A stretch of 40,637 nucleotides of DNA. Origin: Clostridium senegalense JC122 (GTDB lineage Bacteria > Bacillota > Clostridia > Clostridiales > Clostridiaceae). Of this stretch, positions 27,901-38,128 are shown piece after piece (positions within the stretch are counted from its first letter, which is position 1; each line of letters starts with the position of its first letter). The notes below the pieces were generated by a model, which saw only the letters and a program-made list of their open reading frames with translations, was not told the origin of the DNA and searched no databases. The DNA lies in NCBI RefSeq assembly GCF_000285575.1, contig NZ_HE611050.1:577412-618048 (forward strand), written 5' to 3'. The translations under genes and the position numbers were made by a program.

Positions 27901-29277
27901 CCCCAATTTCAATAATAGAATCATTTTCACTGGAAAATCCTGTAGTTTCTAAATCAAATACTACAATATCGTCATTAAGATTTCTATTTTCATCTGCTAT
28001 CACTATTGGTATTCCATCATCAACTAGGTAACCTTCCATACCATATATAACTTTTATATCTTTACCTTTAGATGCATTCATAGCTTCTGGAAATGCTTGT
28101 GCCACACCATGATCAGTTATTGCAATAGCTTTATGTCCCCATTTTACAGCAGTATTTATAAGTTTTGATGCTGATACTAATCCATCCATAGAACTCATAT
28201 TAGTATGTGCGTGAAGCTCTACTCTTTTCTCTTCATTTATATCATTTCTCTCAGTTTTAGCCATTTTATACATATGTTTACCCATAAGTACTATTTCTCT
28301 TGCATAAGTATCATATATAACTTCTCCACTAACTTTACAGTGCAATCCTACCTTCAAATTTTCCTGAAGTTTTTCTAGTTCTTGATTTTTGAGAAAACAT
28401 TTTACCATTATAGAACTAGTATAATCTGTAATACAAAATGTAGGTATAATTCTTCCCGTTTTTGTTTCTATTATTTCAACTTTGAATATATCACCAATTA
28501 TGGAGACAAATCCAGAAGTTTGATCTAATTCACAAATTTGTGTTGGCTCTGTTGTAACATGACGCCCAATAATTAAATTTTCATCATTAGCATCTTTAGA
28601 GTTATCAAATCGTGGTTTTCTGTAAGAATTTGCACTTCCATTATTATTTTTATTATTTTGCATTGAAGATTTTAATTTACTATTTTCTATAGAATTATTT
28701 TTATTTTCTACATTGGTGTTTTTCATTACTTCTTGTATTATATTTACATTTTCTTTCTCTTTTTCTTTAAAGTAATCCACCTTCACAATATTGTCATTAA
28801 TTATTTTTATACTTCCATCTATACCATATACTCTTTTTAATGTGGACTTAATAGTTTGTTCCATATGTTTATTTTTTAATATATCACATATGAATTTATT
28901 AGAAATTTTTATTTTTACAGTACTATCATCAATTTCCTTTTCACAATTTAATAAAGCAGTTCTCACTGTTGGATTTTTTACTGTAACATCATTTATAAGA
29001 TCTGTCCAATACATGGTACATACTTCTTGTAAATTTGCAGCCTTTATATCCACATACCATATATACTCTATATTTTTAAATACTTTTAACGCCTTATATA
29101 GTATTAATTCTACCTTATCTTTTATATCTTCATTTAGACCACTGTCACCGCTTAAGTATATTATTAGTTTTTCCGTTTTTTAAGGTACTGAATCCTCAGT
29201 ACCTTAATATCATAATCAGAAATATCCTTATGTTCATCTAAATGATCTTTTAAAAGTTCAACTAGGCTTTTATTCAT
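24926..29277 (-). CDS. polC: DNA polymerase III PolC, N-terminus split by an apparent frameshift
   Basis: Replicative polymerase of low-GC Gram-positives with proofreading activity. Visible domains (counting from GTG 29053): N-terminal domain, OB region (about 160-265), PHP start HAHTNMS (281), DEDDh exonuclease DLETTGFS (367-374), Cys4 zinc site, polymerase core [11 protein letters not shown], and a C-terminal clamp-binding QLSLF. The uninterrupted frame starts at GTG 29053 (1375 residues) but has no ribosome binding site. An ideal AGGAGG with 7-nt spacing precedes ATG 29277, which reads 37 codons ([12 protein letters not shown]...) and stops at 29164. The downstream frame continues PolC-like sequence ([10 protein letters not shown]...) upstream of 29053. 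A -1 shift at A6 (29181-29176) joins them into 1450 residues, the normal PolC size. Cause unknown: sequence error, programmed shift or slippage. Confidence 0.93.
29176..29207 (-). repeat. Perfect 12-bp hairpin next to an A6 run inside polC
   Basis: Minus strand: TTAAGGTACTGA (29207-29196), loop GGAT (29195-29192), TCAGTACCTTAA (29191-29180); the A6 run (29181-29176) begins inside the 3' arm. This is exactly where the polC reading frame breaks. In shape it is an intrinsic terminator with A in place of U. Confidence 0.8.
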
Positions 29278-29294
29278 ATTTTATCCTCCTAGTC

Positions 29295-30344
29295 CTATAG
29301 TTTTTCTATCTCCTTCATTAGTTCTGGAACAAGATCTTTTTCATCTACTTTTTTTATAATTTCACCTTTTTTAAATATTATTCCACAACCTTTTCCACCA
29401 GCTATACCAATATCTGCTTCTCTTGCTTCTCCTGGTCCATTTACTACGCATCCCATAACTGCTACCTTTATGTTCTTATTAATTCCTGCAAGTAATCCTT
29501 CTACTTCGTTAGCAATTTTTATAAGATCAATTTCTGTTCTTCCACAGGTAGGACAGGATACAAATTTTATTCCTTCTTTAATATATCCTAAAGATTTCAA
29601 AATTTCTTTTCCAACTTTAACTTCTTCTTCAACATCTCCAGTAATAGATACCCTTAAAGTATCACCTATACCTTGAGATAACAATGCCCCTATGCCAACA
29701 CTTGATTTAACAGTAGCTTTAAAAGGAGTCCCTGCCTCTGTTACACCTAAATGTAGTGGATAGTTAACCTTTTCTGACATCAATTTATAACTTTGTATCA
29801 TTTCACCTACATCTGATGATTTAATCGATATAATTATATCATGAAAATCCATATCTTCTAATATCTTTACATGTCCTAATGCACTTTCCACCAAAGCTTC
29901 TGCACAAGGTCTTTTATATTTTTCAAGAATACCTTTTTCTAAAGATCCTGAATTAACACCAATTCTTATTGGTATTTTCTTTTCTTTAGCAACTTTTACA
30001 ACTTCTCTAACCCTTTCTTCGCTTCCTATATTTCCTGGGTTAATTCTAAGTTTGGACACACCATTTTCCATAGCTTTAATTGCTAATTTATAATCAAAAT
30101 GAATGTCTGCTACAAGAGGTATATTAATATTTTTTACAATCTCTTTAATAGCTTCTGCTGCTTTTATATCTGGAACTGCACATCTAACTATATCGCATCC
30201 TGCTTTTTCAAGTCTTAATATTTGTTCTACAGTTGCTTTAACATCTCTTGTATCTGTATTAGTCATAGATTGGACTGCTATTTTAGCATCTCCACCAATC
30301 TCTATATTTCCTATTTGTATCTTTCTAGTTTCTCTTCTTATCAT
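29295..30344 (-). CDS. ispG: (E)-4-hydroxy-3-methylbut-2-enyl-diphosphate synthase
   Basis: Penultimate MEP-pathway enzyme, a [4Fe-4S] protein. From the ATG at 30344 it has 349 residues, beginning [18 protein letters not shown]. The TIM-barrel segment [13 protein letters not shown] and the cluster-binding cysteines in [12 protein letters not shown] and [11 protein letters not shown] are present. An in-frame GTG at 30353 overlaps the AGGAG site and is rejected. It stands between rseP and polC, the clostridial arrangement; Bacillus has proS here. Confidence 0.97.
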   Translation of the reverse strand: MIRRETRKIQIGNIEIGGDAKIAVQSMTNTDTRDVKATVEQILRLEKAGCDIVRCAVPDIKAAEAIKEIVKNINIPLVADIHFDYKLAIKAMENGVSKLRINPGNIGSEERVREVVKVAKEKKIPIRIGVNSGSLEKGILEKYKRPCAEALVESALGHVKILEDMDFHDIIISIKSSDVGEMIQSYKLMSEKVNYPLHLGVTEAGTPFKATVKSSVGIGALLSQGIGDTLRVSITGDVEEEVKVGKEILKSLGYIKEGIKFVSCPTCGRTEIDLIKIANEVEGLLAGINKNIKVAVMGCVVNGPGEAREADIGIAGGKGCGIIFKKGEIIKKVDEKDLVPELMKEIEKL

Positions 30345-30355
30345 CTTAATCACTC

Positions 30356-31393
30356 CTAAAATTGAATAGGATTAACAATATCCTTTACAAGCATAAATAT
30401 CATAAGCCCCATAAGTGCCATATATCCATAATAATTTATTCTTGCAATAACTTCTTTATTAAACTCTCTTCGAGTTATTATTTGTAATATTAATATTAAA
30501 GTCCAACCACCATCTAATGCTGGAAATGGTATTATGTTAAATATAGCTAATTGAATACTTAAGTATGCTCCTAACAACATAAGGTTTGCAACCCCTTGCC
30601 TTGCTACTGCAGTTGAAATTCTAATTATCGAAATAGGACCACCAAAATCATCACTTGATACTTTTCCTTTAAATAATCTTCCAAAGAATTGAAAAGTTTG
30701 TTTTGTAAGACTTATTGTTTGATCAACGCCATATTTAAAAGCTTCACCAATTGTTGGAGTTTTCAATTCTGGATAAATACCTATTAAAAACTGATTTTCT
30801 TCTTTTGAAAATGCTGGCGTTAAGTTTATATCTTTATAATCACCATTTCTTTCAATAGTGACTTTTAGTTCCTTACCATCACTTAAAATAACTTCTGTTG
30901 CAAAATCATTCCAAGTAGTTATTTTTTTGTCATCTACAAATTTTATAGTATCTCCTTTTTCTACACCTGCAGTATATGCTGGACTATCTTTTATTGTATC
31001 ACTTACAGTTGGAACATGAATTCCTTCTATATTTCCAACAAGTCCAAATAAGAATATAGCTAAAAATATATTCATTATTGGTCCTGCTAAAACTATTGAA
31101 AGTTTTTGCCATGAATTTTTATTTGCATATGCTCTTGGGTCTACACTAGTTACTTCATCATCTTCTCCATACATTTTTACATAACCACCTATAGGTAGAA
31201 GACATATTTTATATTCTGTTTCTTTTCCTTTTATGCCAAAAAGTTTAGGTCCCATACCTATTGAAAATTCATCTACACGTACATCATTTATTTTTGCAAG
31301 TATAAAATGTCCAAATTCATGCACTACAACCAAAATTCCAAAGGCTATTATAGCCATAAGTATATGTCCTATATTTTCAAATAACACTCCCAT
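30356..31393 (-). CDS. rseP: Site-2 zinc metalloprotease RseP/RasP (M50)
   Basis: Intramembrane protease that cleaves anti-sigma factors and leftover signal peptides. The 345-residue protein has HEFGH (25-29) in its first transmembrane helix, a PDZ domain in the middle (about 125-200), and the second active-site segment PFPALDGGW near residue 295. It ends with further transmembrane helices. It lies between dxr (14 nt) and ispG (11 nt to its ATG). Confidence 0.96.
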   Translation of the reverse strand: MGVLFENIGHILMAIIAFGILVVVHEFGHFILAKINDVRVDEFSIGMGPKLFGIKGKETEYKICLLPIGGYVKMYGEDDEVTSVDPRAYANKNSWQKLSIVLAGPIMNIFLAIFLFGLVGNIEGIHVPTVSDTIKDSPAYTAGVEKGDTIKFVDDKKITTWNDFATEVILSDGKELKVTIERNGDYKDINLTPAFSKEENQFLIGIYPELKTPTIGEAFKYGVDQTISLTKQTFQFFGRLFKGKVSSDDFGGPISIIRISTAVARQGVANLMLLGAYLSIQLAIFNIIPFPALDGGWTLILILQIITRREFNKEVIARINYYGYMALMGLMIFMLVKDIVNPIQF

Positions 31394-31407
31394 ACTAATT
31401 TATCTCC

Positions 31408-32565
31408 CTATATACCAAATTTATTTTCAACATATTTTCTAACCTCTTTATCTGTAAGTATGACTTCTTCTAAAGTAGGATTTTTTATAAATTTTAATGT
31501 TCCCATACATTCTTTTAAAATTTCTTCTATTTGTAAATAACCAATTTTTCCATTTAGAAATAATTCTACTGCAACTTCATTAGCTCCATTCATTATTGCA
31601 GGCATGTTACCGCCTTTTTTCCCTGCTTGATAAGCAAGTTTTAAACACCCAAAAGTATCCATATCTGGTTTTTCAAAAGTTAATTGTCCTAATGTATAAA
31701 AATTTAATTTTTCAGTAACAGATGGCTTCCTTACTGGATAGTTCATTGCATATTGTATTGGTAATTTCATGTCTGTACTTCCAAGCTGAGCTATAATACT
31801 TCCATCTATATATTCTACCATTGAATGAACTATACTTTGTGGATGAACTACCACCTCTATATCTTCATAATCAACACCAAATAAATAATGGGCTTCTATA
31901 ACCTCTAATCCTTTATTCACCAACGTAGATGAATCTATAGATATCTTTTTTCCCATATTCCATTTAGGATGTTTTAATGCCTGTTCTGCTTTTATCGTAG
32001 TAAGTTCTTCTCTACTTTTCCCTCTAAAAGGCCCTCCTGATGCTGTTAATAATATCTTGTTTATTTTTTGATTTTCATTCCCTTGTAAACATTGAAATAT
32101 AGCTCCATGTTCTGAGTCTACTGGTAATATTTTAACATTATTTTCTTTAGCTTCTCTTATTACAATTTCACCTGCTACTACAAGAGTTTCTTTATTTGCA
32201 AGAGCAATATCTTTTTTAGCTCTTATAGCTTTTATAGTAGGTATAAGCCCTATCATACCAACAACTGATGTGACTACCATTTCTATCTCTTCTAATGTTG
32301 ATATTTTTATTAACCCCTCTAATCCTTCATAAACTAATATGTCTAATTCATGTTCTTCACAATATTCTTTTACTTTAATATAACTATCTTTATCCATCAT
32401 GGCTACATATTTAGGTTTAAATTCATCTATTATATTTATAACCTTTTTATAACTGGTATTTGCAGATATACCTATTACATTAAACTCTTCATTTTCTTGC
32501 CTAACAACGTCTAACGTCTGAGTTCCTATAGAGCCCGTAACCCCTAATATACTTATGTTTTTCAA
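31408..32565 (-). CDS. dxr: 1-deoxy-D-xylulose 5-phosphate reductoisomerase
   Basis: First committed MEP-pathway step, NADPH and divalent-metal dependent. Length 385 residues. Visible: Rossmann motif GVTGSIGTQTLDVV (8-21), LANKETLVVAG, DSEHGAIFQCL, SGGPFRG and PKWNMGKKISIDSSTLVNKGLEVIEAH. The start is TTG, with GGAG about 10 nt upstream across a run of T. A good promoter lies 75-105 nt upstream, so dxr-rseP-ispG-polC can be transcribed as a unit besides any read-through from the cdsA group. Confidence 0.97.
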   Translation of the reverse strand: MKNISILGVTGSIGTQTLDVVRQENEEFNVIGISANTSYKKVINIIDEFKPKYVAMMDKDSYIKVKEYCEEHELDILVYEGLEGLIKISTLEEIEMVVTSVVGMIGLIPTIKAIRAKKDIALANKETLVVAGEIVIREAKENNVKILPVDSEHGAIFQCLQGNENQKINKILLTASGGPFRGKSREELTTIKAEQALKHPKWNMGKKISIDSSTLVNKGLEVIEAHYLFGVDYEDIEVVVHPQSIVHSMVEYIDGSIIAQLGSTDMKLPIQYAMNYPVRKPSVTEKLNFYTLGQLTFEKPDMDTFGCLKLAYQAGKKGGNMPAIMNGANEVAVELFLNGKIGYLQIEEILKECMGTLKFIKNPTLEEVILTDKEVRKYVENKFGI

Positions 32566-32640
32566 AAAAAATCGCTCCTTCTTCTAACTATACTATATAA
32601 TTTAAATTTATAGCCCTTTGTTATAACTTACCTTTTTAAA

Positions 32641-32669
32641 ATTATACTATTATGCCATAATTTCTTCAA
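32641..32669 (-). promoter_or_regulatory. Promoter of the dxr-rseP-ispG-polC operon
   Basis: Minus strand: -35 TTGAAG (32669-32664), 17-nt spacer, -10 TATAAT (32646-32641). It begins 8 nt after the stop of the AI-2E family gene. Confidence 0.6.
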
Positions 32670-32677
32670 ATATAAAT

Positions 32678-33682
32678 CTATTTTGCATTATAAATTTTAT
32701 CAAAATCATATGACTTTTCAAAGACAAACTCATTACAAGTTATTACATATAACACTCCTGTAATCATTCCAATTATACCAAAATTTTTAGTACCAATATA
32801 TATTGCAAGAATTAGTGGTATTGGAGGAATATTTAGTTTACAACTCATAAATTTTCCTTGAATTATTTGTGTAGTTAAAAATAATATAACATATAATGTT
32901 AATAACCCTATAACTATAAAATGATTTTTCATATAAAAATAATATAATGTTAATGGAACAAACACTATAAAAGTTCCTATATAAGGAATTATATCTAATA
33001 TTGCACAAATAATACCTAAAGATATACAATTTTTTATAGATAGTATTTTAAACCCTATTATTACAATAATCATATTTATAAAAGCTGAATAAATTATTAT
33101 CTTTATCAATTTACTCATTTCATAAAACTTCTTCCTAACTCTCATATAATTTTCTTTACCAATTAATTCAATTATAAATAGTGCTACTGATTTTATATCA
33201 GCTAAAACAAAATATGCTATTATATTTCCAACAAAATAAGTTAATAATCCATCCGTTGTGTGAATAGCACCTTTTTTTAATACTCCACTTTTCAAAAATT
33301 TCTCCATAGCATTTAAAATTCTATTTTTAGCATCCATATCATTTAAACTTTGAAAAGGTGTTATTCTTTTATAAATTTCACTAATATATAATAACAATCC
33401 ATTTAACTCATCATTTACAAAAGAAACACCTTTATCAAATAAAAATGTACCTATAAACAATAAAATAAGAAAGAAAAGGCAGTTTATAAAAACTATGCTA
33501 ATAATAGCACTTGCCTTTTCTCCAAAAGTATCCCTTTTCCTTAACATTTTGTATAACGGTAGCGATACTAAGATTAAAGCAGTTGTCACCATAATAGGTC
33601 TTATATAATTTGTTATTATTATAGTTCCAATTATGAATAGTATAAGTAAAACAATAGAATAAAATAATTTTTTATATTTCAA
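32678..33682 (-). CDS. AI-2E/PerM-family multi-pass membrane protein
   Basis: Hydrophobic 334-residue protein with about seven or eight predicted transmembrane segments and a soluble stretch near residues 75-140, the layout of the AI-2E family transporters (UPF0118: PerM, TqsA, YtvI). GxxxDxIPYIGTFIVFVPL in the second half (about 228-245) resembles the family's conserved 'aildliPyiG' signature. It starts at TTG only 3 nt after the cdsA stop, so translation is probably coupled. It sits between cdsA and dxr, where Bacillus has no gene. Members transport varied substrates (autoinducer-2, Na+/Li+); none can be assigned here. Codon use is even more AT-rich than its neighbours. Confidence 0.75.
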   Translation of the reverse strand: MKYKKLFYSIVLLILFIIGTIIITNYIRPIMVTTALILVSLPLYKMLRKRDTFGEKASAIISIVFINCLFFLILLFIGTFLFDKGVSFVNDELNGLLLYISEIYKRITPFQSLNDMDAKNRILNAMEKFLKSGVLKKGAIHTTDGLLTYFVGNIIAYFVLADIKSVALFIIELIGKENYMRVRKKFYEMSKLIKIIIYSAFINMIIVIIGFKILSIKNCISLGIICAILDIIPYIGTFIVFVPLTLYYFYMKNHFIVIGLLTLYVILFLTTQIIQGKFMSCKLNIPPIPLILAIYIGTKNFGIIGMITGVLYVITCNEFVFEKSYDFDKIYNAK

Positions 33683-33685
33683 ACT

Positions 33686-34483
33686 CTACATCCCCATAAA
33701 AATTGTTATATAATAATATACTACAACTGATACAAAAAGTATGCTATCAAATCTATCTAATATTCCACCATGTCCAGGTATAAGATTACTATAATCTTTA
33801 ATTTTCGCATGTCTTTTTATAGATGACGCTACAAAATCGCCTAACTGACCTACTATTCCTCCTAAAATTCCTATTATCGCATAATTATAAAGTGATATAT
33901 TCACTCCAAATTTTTTTATTACATAACCATATATAACACAACCTAAAACACTACCAAATAGTCCACCAATTGCACCTTCAACCGTTTTTTTAGGACTAAC
34001 CTTAGGTATCAATTTATGTTTACCTAAAAATCTTCCTGTGTAATATGCTAAAGTATCACATCCCCAAGAAGATATAAATACTAACCATATTAAATATTGT
34101 CCATATTCTAACATGTTTATAAGTGGCAATAAACTAAAAAATATCGTTACATATAAAATTCCAAACATTGTAGTTGCTACATCTATAAAATTATATTCTG
34201 TATTAAACACAGGTACAAACATAGTTATAAAAGTACCTATTACTAACATATATGAAACCATTTCAAAATTAAATTTTTCACCTAATGTAACAAAATATAC
34301 TACAGTTATTATATATCCTATAATGGAAATAGGTTTTAACTGGGATTCTTTACAAGCATTATAAAACTCATAAAGCCCACATAGTGCTAAAACTAAAACA
34401 AAATATTTAAGTATAACTCCTCCTATTAAGAAAAATACTAGTGCTGGAGCTATCATAGCTGCACCAATGTACCTTTTATTCAT
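33686..34483 (-). CDS. cdsA: Phosphatidate cytidylyltransferase (CDP-diacylglycerol synthase)
   Basis: Integral membrane enzyme making CDP-diacylglycerol, the precursor used by PgsA. The 265-residue protein has about seven or eight membrane segments and the C-terminal CDS signature (SSIKRHAKIKDYSNLIPGHG, then GILDRFDS). SPKKTVEGAIGGL is another family block. The ATG has an AAGGAG site and follows uppS by 15 nt. Confidence 0.96.
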   Translation of the reverse strand: MNKRYIGAAMIAPALVFFLIGGVILKYFVLVLALCGLYEFYNACKESQLKPISIIGYIITVVYFVTLGEKFNFEMVSYMLVIGTFITMFVPVFNTEYNFIDVATTMFGILYVTIFFSLLPLINMLEYGQYLIWLVFISSWGCDTLAYYTGRFLGKHKLIPKVSPKKTVEGAIGGLFGSVLGCVIYGYVIKKFGVNISLYNYAIIGILGGIVGQLGDFVASSIKRHAKIKDYSNLIPGHGGILDRFDSILFVSVVVYYYITIFMGM

Positions 34484-34498
34484 AAAAATCTCCTTCCA

Positions 34499-35257
34499 TT
34501 ACTTTACAGCACCAAATCTTCTATCCCTATTTTGATAATCATAAATAGCTCTTTCTAAATCTTTTTCACTAAAATCTGGCCACTTTATGTTAGAATACCA
34601 AAACTCTGAATATGCACTTTGCCATAATAGATAATTACTCAATCTTTGCTCTCCGCTAGGTCTTATTATCAAATCTGGATCTGGCATACCTGCTGTGTAT
34701 AAATTATTATTTACTAATTCTTCATTTATATCGTCTATTGATATTTTTCCATTTAGTAACTGCTTACATATTTCTTTTGTTGCTACTATAATTTCATCTC
34801 TTCCACCATAATTTAATGCAATATTTAATACAATACCTGTATTGTTTTTTGTTTCCTCTTTTAACATATTTATTGCTTCTAAACTAGTATTAGGTAACTT
34901 GTCTAAATCTCCTATTGTTTTTACTATTACATTATTTTTCTTTAAATCTTCACATTCTTTATGCGCAAATTCAATTATTAATTTCATCAGTGCACCAACC
35001 TCTTCTTTAGGTCTTTTCCAGTTTTCTGTGGAAAAGGCATATAAGGTTAAATATTTTACACCTAAATCAGATGCTCTATTCAAAATTCTTTTTATAGTTT
35101 TCATACCTTCTCTATGTCCAAGCATTCTAGCCAATCCTCTATCCTTAGCCCATCTTCCATTTCCATCCATGATAATTGCTATATGTTTTGGTATATTATT
35201 ACTATCTAAAATTATTTTTTCTTCTTTTTTTTCACTACCCTTAAAAAAATTCAACAT
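34499..35257 (-). CDS. uppS: Undecaprenyl diphosphate synthase (cis-prenyltransferase)
   Basis: Condenses isopentenyl diphosphate onto farnesyl diphosphate to make the C55 lipid carrier of cell-wall synthesis. The 252-residue protein shows MDGNGRWAKDRGLARMLGHR with catalytic Asp31, TLYAFSTENWKRP, and the C-terminal RPSGEQRLSNYLLWQSAYSEFWY motif. It uses the product chain of the MEP pathway encoded downstream (dxr, ispG). The ATG has a GGAGAG site. Confidence 0.97.
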   Translation of the reverse strand: MLNFFKGSEKKEEKIILDSNNIPKHIAIIMDGNGRWAKDRGLARMLGHREGMKTIKRILNRASDLGVKYLTLYAFSTENWKRPKEEVGALMKLIIEFAHKECEDLKKNNVIVKTIGDLDKLPNTSLEAINMLKEETKNNTGIVLNIALNYGGRDEIIVATKEICKQLLNGKISIDDINEELVNNNLYTAGMPDPDLIIRPSGEQRLSNYLLWQSAYSEFWYSNIKWPDFSEKDLERAIYDYQNRDRRFGAVK

Positions 35258-35364
35258 GTTTATCTCTCCATTCTAAATCTAAAAGTGATTTTTCTTTATT
35301 TTTATCTGTTGTTATTTTTATATAGTTCTAAGCTGACTATTTAAATTATTCATTTTTAAATCTA

Positions 35365-35392
35365 GATATACCAAAATTGATACAATAGTCAA
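35365..35392 (-). promoter_or_regulatory. Possible promoter of uppS-cdsA
   Basis: Minus strand: -35 TTGACT (35392-35387), 16-nt spacer, -10 TATATC (35370-35365), about 110 nt before the uppS ATG. Confidence 0.4.
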
Positions 35393-35630
35393 GATTATAT
35401 ATATATAATTTCAAAAGTCATTTGATATAAAAATATGTTTTAGTCATTAAATAAATTTTAACTCAACCTTATATATCATATATAAGTTAAAGTTGAACTA
35501 CACTTAATAATAATTTTATCAAATTTAAATAAAAAATAAAGTTTTATTTATATTTAAGTTTATAAAATAGATTTAAAAATTAATTTTATATTATGCATTT
35601 TCATTAATATAAATACAAATTTAATTTTAA

Positions 35631-35663
35631 ACCAATAAAAACCTGCATAAATGCAGGTTTTTA
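35631..35663 (-). terminator. Intrinsic terminator of pyrH-frr
   Basis: Perfect 12-bp stem (arms 35636-35647 and 35652-35663, core ACCTGCA) with a 4-nt loop; the U tract on the minus strand is partly in the stem (TTTTTATTGG). Confidence 0.85.
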
Positions 35664-35678
35664 TCTATTAATATAAAA

Positions 35679-36236
35679 TTAAATTGACATAACTTCTTTT
35701 TCTTTTGCTGCAACAATTGTATCTATTTCTTTTACGTATTTGTCAGTTTCCTTCTGAATGCTATCTTCTGACTTTTTAGCTTCATCTTCAGTAATTTCTC
35801 CATCTTTTTTAAGAGCTTTTATCTTATCATTAGCATCTCTTCTTATAGATCTCACTGCAACTTTCGCATCTTCTCCAACTTTTTTTATATTCTTAACAAG
35901 ATTTTTTCTTGTCTCTTCTGTTAGTTCAGGAATCATTAATCTTATAACTGCACCATCACTAGTAGGATTTAATCCTAAATCAGATTTTAAAATAGCTTTT
36001 TCAATATCTTTTAAAGAACTTTTATCCCATGGTTGTATTAAAAGTACTCTTGCTTCTGGAGCAGATATATTAGCTACTTGGTTTAATGGAACCATGCTAC
36101 CATAGCATTCCACTTCTATTCTGTCTAACATTTTTGGATTTGCTCTTCCAGCTTTCATTGTTGATAATTCACCTTTTAAAACTGTAAGAGTCTTTGTCAT
36201 TTTTTCATCAGCATTTTTTATAATTTCTTTAATCAT
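35679..36236 (-). CDS. frr: Ribosome recycling factor
   Basis: Splits post-termination ribosomes together with EF-G. The ATG at 36236 gives 185 residues, the standard length, starting [19 protein letters not shown] lies 10 nt upstream. A TTG six codons earlier overlaps that site and is rejected. Family blocks [33 protein letters not shown] and [13 protein letters not shown] are intact. It follows pyrH by 21 nt. Confidence 0.97.
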   Translation of the reverse strand: MIKEIIKNADEKMTKTLTVLKGELSTMKAGRANPKMLDRIEVECYGSMVPLNQVANISAPEARVLLIQPWDKSSLKDIEKAILKSDLGLNPTSDGAVIRLMIPELTEETRKNLVKNIKKVGEDAKVAVRSIRRDANDKIKALKKDGEITEDEAKKSEDSIQKETDKYVKEIDTIVAAKEKEVMSI

Positions 36237-36257
36237 ACAATAAACTACCTCCAAAAA

Positions 36258-37001
<744 letters not shown>

Positions 37002-37043
37002 TTATTATAATTCCATCAAAAATTTGTAAATTTATATGTTTAT

Positions 37044-37075
37044 TTTAAAAAAAGAGAACACATAGGTTCTCTTTT
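37044..37075 (-). terminator. Intrinsic terminator of rpsB-tsf
   Basis: Perfect 10-bp stem (arms 37050-37059 and 37066-37075, AAAAGAGAAC) with a 6-nt loop, followed by a run of T. It begins 8 nt after the tsf stop. Confidence 0.9.
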
Positions 37076-37083
37076 ATTTTTTA

Positions 37084-38001
37084 TTATTTACCTTGCATTT
37101 TTGCAACTTCTTCTGCAAAGTTATCTTCTTTTTTCTCGATTCCCTCTCCTCTTTCGAATCTAGCGAATCTATTAATTTTTATGTCAGCACCTATTTTCTT
37201 AGACTCTTCTTGAAGATATTTAGTTATTGTATAGTCAGGATTTTTAACCCAAACTTGATCAACTAAACAAACTTCTTTTAAGTATTTTTTAACTCTTCCT
37301 TCAACCATTTTTTCTACTATTTTTTCTGGTTTACCTTCATTTAAAGCTTGAACTCTATAGATTTCTTTTTCTTTTTCTATAGTTTCATGATCAACAGCTG
37401 TTTCATCTAAGAATAATGGATTTGCAGCAGCAATTTGCATAGCAACATCTTTTCCAACTTGAGCTAAAGTTTCATCTTGCTTATCACAAGCAAGTTCAAC
37501 CATAACAGCTATTCTTCCACCACCGTGTATATAGCTTTGAAGCATTCCATTTTCTATGCTAAATCTTTTAAATCTTCTTACAGACATATTTTCTCCGATT
37601 TTAGCTATTAATGCTGTTAATGTATCTTTTATAGTAGAAGTTTCATCTTCTATGTAATTTTCTTCTATTAATTCTTCTACAGTAGTAACATTTGAATAAG
37701 TTACTTGCTTAGCTATATTTTTAGCTAATTTAACAAATTCTTCATTAGCTGCAACGAAGTCTGTTTCACAGTTTACTTCTACTACAGCACCTTTTTTATT
37801 ATCTTCTGAAATATAAGTAACAACTAGTCCTTCAGCTGCTATTCTTCCTGCTTTTTTAGCAGCTGCAGCTAACCCTTTTTCTCTTAATATTTCTATCGCT
37901 TTATCCATATCTCCATTAGTTTCACTTAAAGCTCTTTTGCAGTCCATCATTCCTGCACCAGTTCTTTCTCTAAGCTCTTTAACCATGCTTGCAGTTATCA
38001 T
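37084..38001 (-). CDS. tsf: Translation elongation factor Ts
   Basis: Guanine-nucleotide exchange factor for EF-Tu. The 305-residue protein has the N-terminal UBA-like domain with [19 protein letters not shown] and the core motif [12 protein letters not shown], followed by two exchange subdomains. The ATG has an AGGAGG site. It follows rpsB by 127 nt with a 20-bp hairpin between. Confidence 0.97.
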   Translation of the reverse strand: MITASMVKELRERTGAGMMDCKRALSETNGDMDKAIEILREKGLAAAAKKAGRIAAEGLVVTYISEDNKKGAVVEVNCETDFVAANEEFVKLAKNIAKQVTYSNVTTVEELIEENYIEDETSTIKDTLTALIAKIGENMSVRRFKRFSIENGMLQSYIHGGGRIAVMVELACDKQDETLAQVGKDVAMQIAAANPLFLDETAVDHETIEKEKEIYRVQALNEGKPEKIVEKMVEGRVKKYLKEVCLVDQVWVKNPDYTITKYLQEESKKIGADIKINRFARFERGEGIEKKEDNFAEEVAKMQGK

Positions 38002-38025
38002 TTATAATTCCTCCTACTCTTAACT

Positions 38026-38070
38026 AATTTAAAAGGTAAATGAAATTTATTTTCACTTACCTTTTAAATT
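38026..38070 (-). repeat. 20-bp hairpin between rpsB and tsf, no U tract
   Basis: Arms 38026-38045 and 38051-38070 pair over 20 steps with one G-U on the minus-strand RNA and a 5-nt loop. What follows (AGTTAAGAGTAGG) is not U-rich, so it is not a normal intrinsic terminator. It ends about 25 nt before the tsf start. Confidence 0.75.
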
Positions 38071-38128
38071 TATTTACTCTACTAACATTTTTTATTCTAA
38101 AATGTCAATTATTCAAGGTAAAATAAAA

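Larger units (their letters stand above)
35258..35678. other. Intergenic region uppS/frr
   Basis: This 421-nt gap holds the uppS promoter (35365-35392), an AT-only palindrome around 35469-35487 (CTTATATAT-C-ATATATAAG) and the frr terminator (35631-35663). No gene or RNA is recognised. Confidence 0.6.

Noticed and set aside
28791-29183. 130-codon open frame on the + strand opposite the polC start
   Set aside because: No ribosome binding site; it lies antisense to well-supported polC coding sequence. The same holds for other + strand open frames opposite infB, rny, ispG, frr, rpsB and uppS.
32838-33029. 63-codon minus-strand frame inside the AI-2E family gene
   Set aside because: It overlaps a longer hydrophobic coding frame with family-like motifs; it is an out-of-frame shadow.
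35469-35487. AT-only palindrome CTTATATAT-C-ATATATAAG before uppS
   Set aside because: Palindromes of pure A/T are expected in DNA this AT-rich; no flanking signal supports a function.
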